A stretch of DNA of 40,883 nt. It comes from Defluviicoccus sp. bin129. Lineage in GTDB: Bacteria; Pseudomonadota; Alphaproteobacteria; MPNO01. Positions 24,359-35,181 of the stretch are shown piece after piece (positions within the stretch are counted from its first letter, which is position 1; each line of letters opens with the position of its first letter). Both the position numbers and the translations under genes were made by a program. The stretch is from the NCBI GenBank assembly GCA_002239065.1, contig MPNO01000043.1:1-40883 (forward strand), in the 5' to 3' direction. The notes under the pieces were generated by a model. That model searched no databases. It saw only the letters and a list, made by a program, of their open reading frames with translations, and had not been told where the DNA came from.

Positions 24359-25240
24359 TCAGCCGCGGCCGAGCAGGAAGTCGATATGGATGCGGTTGAA
24401 GGTCTCGGCGTCCTCGAACTGGGGCCAGTGCCCGCATTCCTGCATGACGACGAACTTGGCGTCCGGGATCATCCCGGCCAGGGTCTCGCCGACATCGACG
24501 GTGGCGGTCGGGTCGTGGCTGGTCCACAGCACCAGGGTCGGCGCCTCGATCCGCGCCCATTCCTCCGGCTTGACCGCGAAGCGCCGGCGGGCTTCCGGGG
24601 TGTGGAGGCAGAGGATGCGGGTGACTCCGTCCTTCATCGCGGGGCGGGAATAGATCGCCTGGCGGCTCGCCACCAAATCGTCGTGGACGTCCGAATTGGT
24701 GTGCATCAGCCATTCGAGACGCGTCCGCACGCGCTCCCAGCTCGGGTCCTCCACCGCCGCCGCGGTCGAGGCGCGGAGCGCCGCCAGCGCGTCCGGGTCG
24801 ACCCTGTCCGCCGCCGCGGTGTTGAGCACCAGCCGGTCGACCCGGCCGGGATGGGCGATGGCGAAGGCGCCCGCAACCCAGCCGCCGAGCGATTCGCCGG
24901 ACAGCGACACCCTGTCGATCCCGACCGCGTCCAGGAACCCCGCCAGGTGGTCGATATAGCGCGGGATCTCGTAGTCGTAGTCCGGCTTCCCGGTATAGCC
25001 GTGGCCCAGCATGTCGATCGCGTAGGTGTCGAAATGCGGGGCGTGGGCGGCGAGGTTGCGCACATAGGCTTCGGCATGGCCGCCGGTGCCGTGCAGGAAG
25101 ACCAGGCCGGGCTTGTCCGCGCTCCCGGCGTGCAGGTAGCGGGTCGCGATGCCGCCGACATCGACATAGCCCTGCTCGAAGGGAACTCCCTGCAGATCCG
25201 CCCAGATGCTTTCGAATGCGCCGCTCTTGTCCGTTGTCAT
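24359..25240 (-). CDS. Alpha/beta hydrolase, meta-cleavage-product hydrolase-like
   Basis: The 293-residue protein has an oxyanion-hole motif LVFLHGTGGHAEAY, the nucleophile elbow SLSGESLGGWVAG (Ser), an acid in LWTSHDPTA and the catalytic His in ECGHWPQFEDAE. This is the arrangement of MhpC/BphD-type C-C hydrolases that cut ring-opened products of extradiol dioxygenases; the G-H-W-P-Q-x-E ending is characteristic. A small lid domain lies between (about 130-210). ATG 25240 is the first gene of the minus-strand aromatic-type run, so the promoter should lie in or before the 25.24-25.27 kb gap or upstream with the toxin-antitoxin genes; none was recognised. Confidence 0.88.
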   Translation of the reverse strand: MTTDKSGAFESIWADLQGVPFEQGYVDVGGIATRYLHAGSADKPGLVFLHGTGGHAEAYVRNLAAHAPHFDTYAIDMLGHGYTGKPDYDYEIPRYIDHLAGFLDAVGIDRVSLSGESLGGWVAGAFAIAHPGRVDRLVLNTAAADRVDPDALAALRASTAAAVEDPSWERVRTRLEWLMHTNSDVHDDLVASRQAIYSRPAMKDGVTRILCLHTPEARRRFAVKPEEWARIEAPTLVLWTSHDPTATVDVGETLAGMIPDAKFVVMQECGHWPQFEDAETFNRIHIDFLLGRG

Positions 25241-25273
25241 CGTTTTCGCTCCGTCTACCTAAAGCGCCAATGC

Positions 25274-25651
25274 TCAAACGGGGCCGCCTTGCGACAGACG
25301 GTCGAGCATTGTCTGGCGTACTCTTCCACGGTCCGCCGTCGTGAAACGGCGTTCGAGGTCGATACCGTTCTCGATCAGCCGGGAAACATAGGTGGCGACT
25401 TCCGACGGACTGTTCGGAACGAAGCGCAATTACAAGATGCCCGCAGGCGGCGGCCATCCACGACGGAAGACCAGTTCTCCGTAGTCCCGGTCGAAGGTTA
25501 CGATTATCCGGTTCTCCGCCCGGGCGATCCGAATGACGTCTTCGTCGGAGATACCTGGAGACTGCTCGCTGATCGAAACGACATCGTGTCCACCGCTCCG
25601 CAGGCTTCGCACGCTATCCAGCGGAATGTTCTCATTCGCCAGCAGCTTCAA
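25274..25651 (-). pseudogene. DUF5615 PIN-like toxin with an in-frame nonsense codon
   Basis: From TTG 25651 the frame reads L/M-KLLANENIPLDSVRSLRSG, IRIARAENRIIVTFDRDYGE and LVFRRGWPPPAGIL, the DUF5615 (Mut7-C-like) toxin pattern. TAA then interrupts at 25430-25432. After that stop the same frame continues LRFVPNSPSEVATYVSRLIE, ending LDRLSQGGPV at 25274, which is the normal family C-terminus. The full length would be about 125 residues. The stop replaces a position commonly Tyr (G-I-x-Y-L-R), one base away. The start overlaps the DUF433 gene stop as TTGA. The stretch is less GC-rich than its neighbours, suggesting transfer. Only a 73-residue product is expected. Confidence 0.85.
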
Positions 25652-25890
25652 CGCGTCGTCCCGTTGCTGACATTGTAGACCAGTTCGTCCCGGGTACATT
25701 CGACCGCAAAGGCGAACGTCGCTCGCAACGCCTCCCGCGAAAGCTGCGGGTAACTTTCAAGAATCTGCTGTTCGGACCAGCCTTCCGCCAACAGTTCGAG
25801 CAGGAACTCCACCGACAGCCGGGTGCCGCGAATCACCGGTTTTCCTACCATGACCGACGGATCGCTATGGATGTAGTCGTACCATTTCAT
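25648..25890 (-). CDS. DUF433 antitoxin
   Basis: The 80-residue protein begins KWYDYIHSDPSVMVGKPVIR and has GTRLSVEFLLELLAEGWSEQ followed by Y-P-Q-L-S and a C-terminal amphipathic helix. This is the DUF433 (VapB-like) DNA-binding antitoxin family, regularly paired with DUF5615 toxins. The stop overlaps the toxin TTG start by four bases. Because the toxin is cut by a nonsense codon, the antitoxin may be free of its partner. It is transcribed leftward between the HpaI-type aldolase gene and the aromatic-type run. Confidence 0.9.
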   Translation of the reverse strand: MKWYDYIHSDPSVMVGKPVIRGTRLSVEFLLELLAEGWSEQQILESYPQLSREALRATFAFAVECTRDELVYNVSNGTTR

Positions 25891-25997
25891 GGGACTGCCC
25901 CCGATGAATGCGGCAAGCCGGCGTGGTCGCCCCGAGCACCGTTCAGACTAGCATACCGAGAGCCGCGCGGCTCGATCGTGGCCTCGGCGTTTCTCCG

Positions 25998-26765
25998 CTA
26001 GCCGCCGCCCTCGCGCATGTCGGCGACGACCTTGTTGCCGGCGGCGGCCATCAGGCGCTGGTCGCTCATCACCGTCACCAGGTCGAAGCCCGACTCCACC
26101 ATGCGCCGGGCATATCCGGTGTCGTTGCACTGGATGCCGGCGCGCTTGCCGTGCCGCTTGGCGGCGGCGAGGATGGTCTCGATCGCCTCGACCACCACCG
26201 TCTCGGTCCGGTCGAGCCCGGGCTTGCAGCCGAGCGAGAGCGAGAGGTCGGAGGGGCCGATATAGACCGCGTCGATCTCGTCCACCGCGAGGATGGCGTC
26301 GAGATTGGCGAGCGCGTCGGTGGTCTCGATCATGGCGAAGGTGACGATGGTGTCGTCGGCGTGGTCGAAGTAATCCGCCCCGCCATAAATCATCGCCCGG
26401 ATCGGTCCCGAGCTCCGGTAGCCGCGCGGCGGGTAGCGGCAGGCCCCGGCGAAGCGCTCGGCCTCTTCCGCCGAGTTGACCAGCGGGCAGATCAGCCCGT
26501 AGGCGCCGGCATCCAGCATCTTCATGACGATCGCCGGATCGTTCCACGGCACGCGGGCCATCGGCGCGGCTTGCGTGGTCGAGATCGCCTGGAACATGCC
26601 GACCGCCGACTGGTAGTCGTTCACCCCGTGCTGCATGTCGACGGTGACCGAATCCCAGCCCAGATTGGCCATCACCTCGGCCGCGAAGGGGCTCGGTATC
26701 GCGCACCAGGCGTTGAGCACCCAGCCGCCGTCTTGCCAGATCTGGCGGATCGGATTTGCCCGCAT
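25998..26765 (-). CDS. HpaI/HpcH-family class II aldolase
   Basis: The 255-residue TIM barrel contains GWDSVTVDMQHGVNDYQS with the catalytic-loop histidine, ARVPWNDPAIVMKMLDAGAYG, ICPLVNSAEEAERF and AVYIGPSDLSLSLG. It follows the 2,4-dihydroxyhept-2-ene-1,7-dioate aldolase/macrophomate-synthase family. The D-M-Q-H-G loop has Gln where HpaI has Glu, as in many paralogues. It would split a 4-hydroxy-2-oxoacid to pyruvate plus an aldehyde, the kind of product left after meta-cleavage and hydration, which fits the run downstream. ATG 26765 has GAGGAG upstream. It starts 10 nt after the purD stop and may be cotranscribed with it. Confidence 0.88.
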   Translation of the reverse strand: MRANPIRQIWQDGGWVLNAWCAIPSPFAAEVMANLGWDSVTVDMQHGVNDYQSAVGMFQAISTTQAAPMARVPWNDPAIVMKMLDAGAYGLICPLVNSAEEAERFAGACRYPPRGYRSSGPIRAMIYGGADYFDHADDTIVTFAMIETTDALANLDAILAVDEIDAVYIGPSDLSLSLGCKPGLDRTETVVVEAIETILAAAKRHGKRAGIQCNDTGYARRMVESGFDLVTVMSDQRLMAAAGNKVVADMREGGG

Positions 26766-26775
26766 GTCTCGCTCC

Positions 26776-28044
26776 TCAATCGATGGCCCGCGCGCCGATG
26801 TCGCGCCGGCAGAACCCGCCCGGCCAGTCGATCCTGTCGACCGCGCGGTAGGCCAGGCGCTGCGCATCCGCGATCGTAGGCGCGCAGGCGGTGATGCCGA
26901 GCACCCGCCCGCCGGCCGCGCGGACCGCGCCGCCGTCGTCCTCGGTGCCGGCATGAAACACGGTCACGCCGTCGATCGCCGACGATGCGTCGATGCCACC
27001 GATGACACCGCCCGTCTCGTAGGCGCCGGGATAGCCCTTCGACGCCATGACGACGGTCAGCGCCGCATCGTCATGCCAGCGCAGGTCGAACATGTCGAGC
27101 ACGCCGTCGGCGCTCGCGATCAGCGCCGGCAGGAGGTCGGAGGCGAGCCGGACGATCAGCGCCTGGCATTCCGGATCGCCGAAGCGGACATTGTATTCGA
27201 GAAGGCTGGGCTCTCCGTCGTCGATCATCAGCCCGGCATAGAGCACGCCCCTGAACGGCGCGCCTTCCGCCTTCATCGCCGCGACGGTCGGGCGGACGAT
27301 GCGCGCCATGACGCGCTCGGCCACGTCCTCGTTGACGACGGGGGCGGGGGAGTAAGCGCCCATGCCGCCCGTATTCGGTCCGGTGTCCCCGTCGCCCGCC
27401 CGCTTGTGGTCCTGTGCGGCGGCGAGCGGCAGGGCGGTCTCCCCGTCGACCAGGGCGAAGAAGCTCGCCTCTTCGCCGGCGAGGAACTCCTCGATCACGA
27501 TCTCCTCGCCCGCGGCGCCGAAGCGCCCGCCGGTCAGCATGTCCCGGGCGGCGTCGAGCGCGGCGTCGCGCGTTTCCGCGATCGTCACCCCCTTGCCGGC
27601 GGCGAGCCCGTCCGCCTTGACCACGATGGGCGGTACACGGTCTTCGATGAACGCGCTCGCGGCCGCGGGATCGGTGAAACGGCCATACGCCGCGGTGGGA
27701 ATGCCATGGCGGGCGCACAGATCCTTGGTGAAGGCCTTGGATCCCTCCAGCCTGGCCGCGGCGGCGGTCGGGCCGAACGCCTTGATGCCGGCATCGGCGA
27801 GCCGGGCGACCAGGCCGGCGACCAGCGGCGCCTCGGGGCCGACGACCACGAAGTCGATCCGTTCATCCCGGGCGAAGCCCAGGATGCCGTCCAGATCCCC
27901 CGCCCCGACGGGGACGCAGACGGCATCCGCCGCGATGCCCGCATTGCCCGGGGCGCAGTACAGCGCCTCGACCAGCGGGGAGGCGGCGATGGCCCAGCAC
28001 AGCGCGTGCTCGCGCCCTCCGCCGCCGACCACCAGCACCCGCAT
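26776..28044 (-). CDS. purD: Phosphoribosylamine--glycine ligase
   Basis: The 422-residue ATP-grasp enzyme of purine synthesis makes glycinamide ribonucleotide from phosphoribosylamine, glycine and ATP. It has VLVVGGGGREHALCWA at the N-terminus, CAPGNAGIA, VVVGPEAPLVAGL, SKAFTKDLCARHGIPTA, VKADGLAAGKGVTI, TGPNTGGMGAYSPAP and the metal-binding EYNVRFGDPECQ. ATG 28044 (MRVLVVGGGG) is the usual start; upstream in-frame Met codons add an unlikely extension. It is divergent from xseA across 50 bp. Cytosolic. Confidence 0.97.
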   Translation of the reverse strand: MRVLVVGGGGREHALCWAIAASPLVEALYCAPGNAGIAADAVCVPVGAGDLDGILGFARDERIDFVVVGPEAPLVAGLVARLADAGIKAFGPTAAAARLEGSKAFTKDLCARHGIPTAAYGRFTDPAAASAFIEDRVPPIVVKADGLAAGKGVTIAETRDAALDAARDMLTGGRFGAAGEEIVIEEFLAGEEASFFALVDGETALPLAAAQDHKRAGDGDTGPNTGGMGAYSPAPVVNEDVAERVMARIVRPTVAAMKAEGAPFRGVLYAGLMIDDGEPSLLEYNVRFGDPECQALIVRLASDLLPALIASADGVLDMFDLRWHDDAALTVVMASKGYPGAYETGGVIGGIDASSAIDGVTVFHAGTEDDGGAVRAAGGRVLGITACAPTIADAQRLAYRAVDRIDWPGGFCRRDIGARAID

Positions 28045-28094
28045 CGCCCGCGCTCCCCGTGCAACCCGGCCCAGCATTAGCATAGAATGCCCGC

Positions 28095-29588
28095 ATGGCG
28101 GACATCCCCCCGTTGACGGCGGTCCAGCCCAACGTCGTCGAATACTCGGTCAGCGAGATTTCCCAGGCCGTCAAGCGGACGCTGGAGGGAAATTTCGAGC
28201 ATGTCCGGGTCCGCGGCGAGGTGGGCAGGCCCAACTACCACGGCTCCGGCCATCTCTATTTCACGCTGAAGGACGAATCGGCGGCGCTCGACGCGGTCTG
28301 CTGGCGCGGCACGGTGGGGCGCCTCGGGCTCCGCATCGAAGAGGGCATGGAAATCGTCTGCACCGGGCGCATCTCGTCCTATCCGCGCAGCTCGCGCTAC
28401 CAGGTCGTCGTCGAGGCGGTCGAGCTGGCGGGGGAGGGGGCGCTTCTCAAGCTGCTGGAGGACCGCCGCAAGCGGCTCGCCGCCGAGGGGCTGTTCGACA
28501 GCGAACGCAAGCGGGACATTCCCTTCCTGCCCGACATCGTCGGTGTCGTCACCTCGCCCACCGGCGCGGTGATCCGCGACATCCTCCACCGCCTCGCCGA
28601 CCGCTTTCCCCGCCGGGTGATCCTGTGGCCGGTGCCGGTTCAGGGCGAGGGCGCCGACGCGCGCGTGGCCGCCGCCATCGCCGGGTTCAACGGGCTCGCC
28701 GCGGGCGGGCCGATTCCGCGCCCCGACGTGCTGATCGTCGCCCGCGGCGGCGGCAGCCTGGAGGATCTGTGGACCTTCAACGAGGAGTCCGTGGTCCGCG
28801 CCGCCGCCGGCTCCGATATCCCGCTGATCTCGGCGATCGGGCACGAGACCGACACGACGCTGATCGATTTCGCCGCCGACCGCCGCGCGCCGACGCCGAC
28901 CGCCGCCGCCGAGATGGCGGTTCCGGTGCGTGCCGAGCTGCGCGACAGGATGCTCGACATCGAGCGCCGGATGGGCTCCGCCATGGAGCGCGCGCTGCGC
29001 GAGCGGTCGGGCGCCGCGGAGGGCTTTGCGCGCGGGCTGCCGCGGCCGGACCGCCTCCTCGAACAGGCCAGCCAGGCCCTCGACGACCAGAGCGACCGGC
29101 TGCGCAACGCGCTCGCCAACCTGCTGGCCGCGCGCGGCGCTTCGGTCGAACGCGCGGCGGCGGGGATCCGAAGCCCGGCGGAGCAGGTGGCGCGGGCGGG
29201 CGAGCGCGTCGGCGGGTTCGCCGAGCGCCTCGCCAACGCGGTCGATGGGCGGCTCGCCAATGCGGCGGCGCGGTACCGCGCGGCGGATGCGGGCCGGCGC
29301 ATGCGGGACTCGGTGGAGCGCCGCCATACCGCCGAGGAGGCCCGGCTGAGCGCGCTCGCCGCCCTGCTCGACAGCCTCTCCTACGAGCGGGTGCTGGAGC
29401 GCGGTTTCGCCGTCATCCGCGACGCCGCCGGGAAGCCGGTCGCGCGGGCCGCCGGGGCGGTGCCGGGCGGCGCCATCGAAATCCAGTTCTCCGACGCCCG
29501 TCTCGCCGCTCGCCTCGACGGCAAGACGCCCCGGCCGCGGAAAGCCGGGCAGGGTGCGGACGACGGGACGCAGGGACGGCTGCTGTAG
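28095..29588 (+). CDS. xseA: Exodeoxyribonuclease VII large subunit
   Basis: The 497-residue protein has the N-terminal OB-fold (about 15-110; YSVSEISQAVKRTLEGNFEH, RPNYHGSGHLYFTLKDE). The catalytic core has VGVVTSPTGAVIRDILHR, DVLIVARGGGSLEDLWTFNE and LISAIGHETDTTLIDFAADR. A long alanine/arginine-rich coiled-coil region follows (about 270-430) with a short C-terminal domain containing YERVLERGFAVIRDA. The enzyme degrades single-stranded DNA together with XseB, which is not in this window. ATG 28095 follows the divergent purD promoter region. It converges on lpxK with an 11-bp gap. Confidence 0.95.
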   Translation: MADIPPLTAVQPNVVEYSVSEISQAVKRTLEGNFEHVRVRGEVGRPNYHGSGHLYFTLKDESAALDAVCWRGTVGRLGLRIEEGMEIVCTGRISSYPRSSRYQVVVEAVELAGEGALLKLLEDRRKRLAAEGLFDSERKRDIPFLPDIVGVVTSPTGAVIRDILHRLADRFPRRVILWPVPVQGEGADARVAAAIAGFNGLAAGGPIPRPDVLIVARGGGSLEDLWTFNEESVVRAAAGSDIPLISAIGHETDTTLIDFAADRRAPTPTAAAEMAVPVRAELRDRMLDIERRMGSAMERALRERSGAAEGFARGLPRPDRLLEQASQALDDQSDRLRNALANLLAARGASVERAAAGIRSPAEQVARAGERVGGFAERLANAVDGRLANAAARYRAADAGRRMRDSVERRHTAEEARLSALAALLDSLSYERVLERGFAVIRDAAGKPVARAAGAVPGGAIEIQFSDARLAARLDGKTPRPRKAGQGADDGTQGRLL

Positions 29589-29599
29589 CCGCTTTCTCT

Positions 29600-30577
29600 T
29601 CAACCCGTCCGCTCTTCGATCTCTTCCATCAAGGCCTCCGCCGCTTCCTCGTCGTCCCACGCGACGGCGATGTCGAGAACCTGGACGTCGGCGCGCGCGG
29701 CGGGCGGCAGCCTCACCGCGTCCTTCGCGGTGGTCACCACGACCGCGTCCAGTTTCCTGGCCGTTTCCAGAAGAGCGGCGATCTCCGACGCCCGGAACCG
29801 GTGGTGATCGGCAAAGGCCCGCGCGTGCTCGATCCGGCAGCCGAGCGTCCGTAGCGAGGCGAAGAATTTTTCTGGCCGGGCGATCCCGGCGAAGGCGACC
29901 ACCGCCTTGCCCGCGATCCCGGCGCCGTCGGGAGGCGGGACGAGTCGCCCGCCCAGCGCACGGACACCGCTCGGCAGCAGAGCGCCGGTTCCCGCCTCGT
30001 CCGGGCCGATCGTGACCACGGCGTCGGCGCGGGCGAGACCGGTCGCCACCGTCTCGCGCAGCGGCCCGGCCGGCAGCAGCCGGCCGTTGCCGAAGCCGTA
30101 AGCCCCGTCGACGACGACGATGGAATAGGCCTTGGCGACGGTCGCGTTCTGGTGGCCGTCGTCCATGACGATCAGCCCGGCGCCGCCTTCGGCCGCGGCG
30201 GCGGCGCCGGCCGCGCGATCAGCGGAAACCCATGTCGGAGCGACGCGGGCGAGCAGCAGCGGCTCGTCGCCCACCGCGTCCGCGGCGTGCCGGGCGGGGT
30301 CCACCAGGAGAGGGCCCGTCTCGCGGCCGCCATAACCGCGCGACAGGAAGTGCACCCGATGACCGCCCGCGGCGAGCTTCGCGCCGAGCGCCAGCGCCAC
30401 CGGCGTCTTGCCCGCGCCGCCCGCCACCAGATTGCCGACGCAGACCACCGGCACGGGCGGTCGCGCGGCCCGGGCGGTGCGGCGCCTGACCGCCGCAACC
30501 GCGCCATAGACCCATGCCGCGGGAGCGAGCGCGCGGGCGGGGAGGCCGTCGCGCCGCCAGAATTCAGGCGTGCGCAC
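29600..30577 (-). CDS. lpxK: Tetraacyldisaccharide 4'-kinase (lipid A)
   Basis: The 325-residue LpxK has the N-terminal V/M-R-T-P-E-F-W-R-R-D-G stretch, Walker A GNLVAGGAGKTPVALALG, HFLSRGYGG, GDEPLLLAR, VMDDGHQN, AGPLRE and AFAGIARPEKFF. It phosphorylates the lipid A disaccharide at the inner membrane. The GTG start at 30577 lies inside waaA, overlapping its end by 14 nt, with GAAGAGGG a few bases upstream; the family N-terminus R-x-P-E-F-W-x-x-D-G supports it. It is last of the msbA-waaA-lpxK unit. Confidence 0.94.
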   Translation of the reverse strand: MRTPEFWRRDGLPARALAPAAWVYGAVAAVRRRTARAARPPVPVVCVGNLVAGGAGKTPVALALGAKLAAGGHRVHFLSRGYGGRETGPLLVDPARHAADAVGDEPLLLARVAPTWVSADRAAGAAAAAEGGAGLIVMDDGHQNATVAKAYSIVVVDGAYGFGNGRLLPAGPLRETVATGLARADAVVTIGPDEAGTGALLPSGVRALGGRLVPPPDGAGIAGKAVVAFAGIARPEKFFASLRTLGCRIEHARAFADHHRFRASEIAALLETARKLDAVVVTTAKDAVRLPPAARADVQVLDIAVAWDDEEAAEALMEEIEERTG

Positions 30578-31877
30578 CGGCACCCTCTTCGGCCCGGTCG
30601 ATATGGGGCGCGAGGGCGTCCACCACCGCATCGAGGATGCGTGTCTTGCCCTCCGCGATGCGGGCCGCCGCGGCGCAGCTTCGCGATCGCATCGCCTCGT
30701 CGGTCAACAGGGCGACGACCGCGTCCGCCAGCGCCTCATCCGTCTCGACCTGCGTGCTGCCGCCCGCCCGCGCGATCTCGCTCGCTATCTCGGCGAAGTT
30801 GGTCATGTGCGGGCCGTGCAGGATGGCGCAATCGAGCCGTGCGGGTTCGAGCAGGTTCTGCCCGCCATGGGGAATCAGCGAGCCGCCGACAAAACCGGCC
30901 TTCGCCAGGCGGTACATGACGCCGAGCTCGCCCAGCCCGTCGGCGACGTAGATCTCCGAACCGGGCGGCTGGTGGGCCGAGCGCAGCGCGACCGTGTGGC
31001 CTTCCGCGCGCAGCCGGGCCGCGATGCCCGGACCGCGGGCCGGGTGGCGCGGCACCAGGACCAGCAGGGCGTCCGGCAGGCGGGCGCGAATCCTGCGATG
31101 GGCGGCGGCGAGCCGCTCCTCCTCGCCGTCATGGGTGCTCGCCCCGATCCATACCGGACGCCCGGCGCAGCGCCGTTCCAGGGTCTCCAGCAGAGCCGCG
31201 TCGCAGGGCAGCGCCGGCGCCGCGAGCTTCAGATTGCCCAGGCAGCGGATCTCGGGCGCGCCGAGGCTGCGGAAGCGCGCCGCATCTTCCTCCGTCTGGG
31301 CGAGGCATAGCGTGAAACTGCGCAAGACCCGCCGGGCCAGCCCCGGCACAAGCCGCCAGTTCCGAGCCGAGCGCCGCGACATGCGCGCGTTGACCAGAAG
31401 GGAGGGGATCGCCCTCGCCTCGATCGCATCCAGCGTCGCCGGCCAGAGTTCCGACTCGACGCGGATCGCGAGATCGGGACGCCAGTGATCGAGAAAGGCG
31501 CCGATCCAGCGCGGCCGGTCCATCGGGGCGAACTGGTGGATCGCTGCGGCGGGCAGCCGTTCGGCCATCAGCCGCGCGGAGGTGACGGTCCCGGTGGTGA
31601 TCAGCAGGGCGAGCCGGGGCCAGCGCCCGGCGATGGCCTCGACCAGCGGCAGGAAGGAAAGCGATTCGCCCACGCTCGCGGCGTGGAGCCAGACCAGCGG
31701 TCCCGCCGGGCGCGCGCGCGAGGCGCGGCCGAAGCGCTCTTCGACGCGCGCGGGGTCTTCCTTGCCGGTCCGTGCCCGGCGTTCGACGTAGCGCCGCAGG
31801 ACCGGCCCCGCAATCGCCGCGGCCGCGCGGTAGAGGCCGAGCGTCGGATGCGGTACCGGGCGCTGCGGCGCGGTCAT
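30564..31877 (-). CDS. waaA: Kdo transferase (lipid A 3-deoxy-manno-octulosonate transferase)
   Basis: The 437-residue WaaA/KdtA glycosyltransferase has an N-terminal membrane-anchor helix, PLVWLHAASVGESLSFLPLV with the catalytic glutamate, ITTGTVTSARLMAERLP, PMDRPRWIGAFLDHWRPDLA, ESELWPATLD and VNARMSRRSARNWR. The C-terminal domain has IGASTHDGEEE, VPRHPARGPGIA, VGGSLIPHGGQNLLEPA and HGPHMTNFAEIA. It adds Kdo to lipid IVA at the cytosolic face. ATG 31877. It lies 21 nt after msbA and overlaps lpxK by 14 nt. Confidence 0.96.
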   Translation of the reverse strand: MTAPQRPVPHPTLGLYRAAAAIAGPVLRRYVERRARTGKEDPARVEERFGRASRARPAGPLVWLHAASVGESLSFLPLVEAIAGRWPRLALLITTGTVTSARLMAERLPAAAIHQFAPMDRPRWIGAFLDHWRPDLAIRVESELWPATLDAIEARAIPSLLVNARMSRRSARNWRLVPGLARRVLRSFTLCLAQTEEDAARFRSLGAPEIRCLGNLKLAAPALPCDAALLETLERRCAGRPVWIGASTHDGEEERLAAAHRRIRARLPDALLVLVPRHPARGPGIAARLRAEGHTVALRSAHQPPGSEIYVADGLGELGVMYRLAKAGFVGGSLIPHGGQNLLEPARLDCAILHGPHMTNFAEIASEIARAGGSTQVETDEALADAVVALLTDEAMRSRSCAAAARIAEGKTRILDAVVDALAPHIDRAEEGAGAHA

Positions 31878-31898
31878 GTCGCCCGCCGGACCGCTCGC

Positions 31899-33725
<1,827 letters not shown>

Positions 33726-33772
33726 GCGCGGTCCAGGAACGATGCTTGCCGGAGTCTAGCACGGCGCGGGGT

Positions 33773-35116
33773 TCAGATGCCGGCGATCGTCATCCCGTCG
33801 ATGCGGATCGTCGGCGCATCGACGCCGAAGCGGAATTCGAGGTCGTCGGCCGGCGTGAGGTTGGCGAACATGTCCTTGAGATTGCCGGCCACCGTGACCT
33901 CGCTCACCGGGTAGGCGATCTCGCCGTTCTCGATCCAGTACCCGGTCGCCCCCCGGCTGTAGTCGCCCGTCACCGCGTTCACCCCCATGCCGATCAGCTC
34001 GGTGACGTAGAAGCCGCTGTCGATCTCCCCGATCAGCGCCCCGGGCGGGATCGCGCCCGCCTGCATCCAGAGATTGGTGACGGCGGGGGAGGGCGGCGAG
34101 GCGGTTCCGCGCGCGGCGTGGCCCGTCGTCTCGAGCCCGAGCTGGCGCGCGGAGGCGAGATCCATGATCCAGGTCTGTAGCACGCCGTCCTCGATCACCG
34201 CACGGCGGCCATTCGCCACACCCTCGGCGTCGAACGGCTTGGACCGCAGCCCGCGCGGGCGGTGCGGATCGTCGACGACCTGGACACCCTGCGGAAAGAT
34301 CCGCTGTCCCAGCTTGTCCTTGAGGAACGACGTCCCGCGCGCGACCGACGGCCCGTTGATCGCGCTCGAGAGATGGCGCAGCAGCCCGCCGGAGACGCGG
34401 GGGTCATAGACCACCGGCACCTGGGCGGTCTCGATCTTGCGCGCATTCAGGCGGCGCACCGCGCGCTCCCCGGCGCCGTGGCCGATCTCCGCCGGCGCGC
34501 GCAGATCGCTGCCGTGGACCGCGGTATGGAAGTCGTAGTCGCGTTCCATCGCGGTGCCCTCGCCGGCGAGGACGGAGGCGGCGATGCTCTGCGAAGACGC
34601 CGCATAGCTCTGGGCGAAGCCGTTGGTCGCGGCGAGCGCGATGGTCGAGCGGCTCCACCCGGCCTCCGCGCCCTCGGAGTTGGTGACGCCCTCGACGGCG
34701 CGCGCGGCGTCCTCGGCTTCCCGCGCCCGCGCGACCAGGGTCTCGGCCGTCGGTTCGACATCGTCGCAGATGTCGAGGTCCCGGAGACCGGTCGCGAGCT
34801 GGCCGGGATCGGCGATCCCGCAATAGGGGTCCTCCGGCGCCGCCCGCGCCATCGCGAGCGCGCGTGCGACCAGCGCGTCCAGCGAGTCCGGGGCGAAATC
34901 GGTGGTCGACGCGATCGCCTGGCGCTTGCCCACCAGCACCCTGAGCCCGAGATCGCGGCTTTCCGAGCGTTCCAGCTTCTCCGACTTGCCGAGCCGCTGG
35001 GCGACCGCGAGCGAGGCCGCTTCGAAGAACACCGCGTCGGCGCTGTCGGCGCCCGCGCGTTTGGCGGCGGCGAGCAGGTCTGCCAGCAGATCGAGGGGGT
35101 CCGGGACGTTGGACAT
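33773..35116 (-). CDS. pmbA: PmbA/TldE metalloprotease subunit
   Basis: The 447-residue PmbA/TldE protein has ESRDLGLRVLVGKRQAIAST, VTNSEGAEAGWSRSTIALA, PVVYDPRVSGGLLRHLSSAI, AVIEDGVLQTWIMDLASARQ and the C-terminal GFYVTELIGMGVNAVTGDYS, then GATGYWIENGEIAYPVSEVT. The family partner TldD provides the zinc site; together they degrade unfolded peptides and process ribosomal peptides. ATG 35116. TATAAG at about 35143-35148 on the minus strand resembles a -10 element, without an obvious -35. It precedes msbA, a common arrangement near lipid A genes in alphaproteobacteria. Confidence 0.93.
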   Translation of the reverse strand: MSNVPDPLDLLADLLAAAKRAGADSADAVFFEAASLAVAQRLGKSEKLERSESRDLGLRVLVGKRQAIASTTDFAPDSLDALVARALAMARAAPEDPYCGIADPGQLATGLRDLDICDDVEPTAETLVARAREAEDAARAVEGVTNSEGAEAGWSRSTIALAATNGFAQSYAASSQSIAASVLAGEGTAMERDYDFHTAVHGSDLRAPAEIGHGAGERAVRRLNARKIETAQVPVVYDPRVSGGLLRHLSSAINGPSVARGTSFLKDKLGQRIFPQGVQVVDDPHRPRGLRSKPFDAEGVANGRRAVIEDGVLQTWIMDLASARQLGLETTGHAARGTASPPSPAVTNLWMQAGAIPPGALIGEIDSGFYVTELIGMGVNAVTGDYSRGATGYWIENGEIAYPVSEVTVAGNLKDMFANLTPADDLEFRFGVDAPTIRIDGMTIAGI

Positions 35117-35181
35117 CGGGGCCTCCGGTTGCGCGCCCGGTCTTATAGGCGATCCGGGCGGGGGGTGCGAGAATTCGGGAC

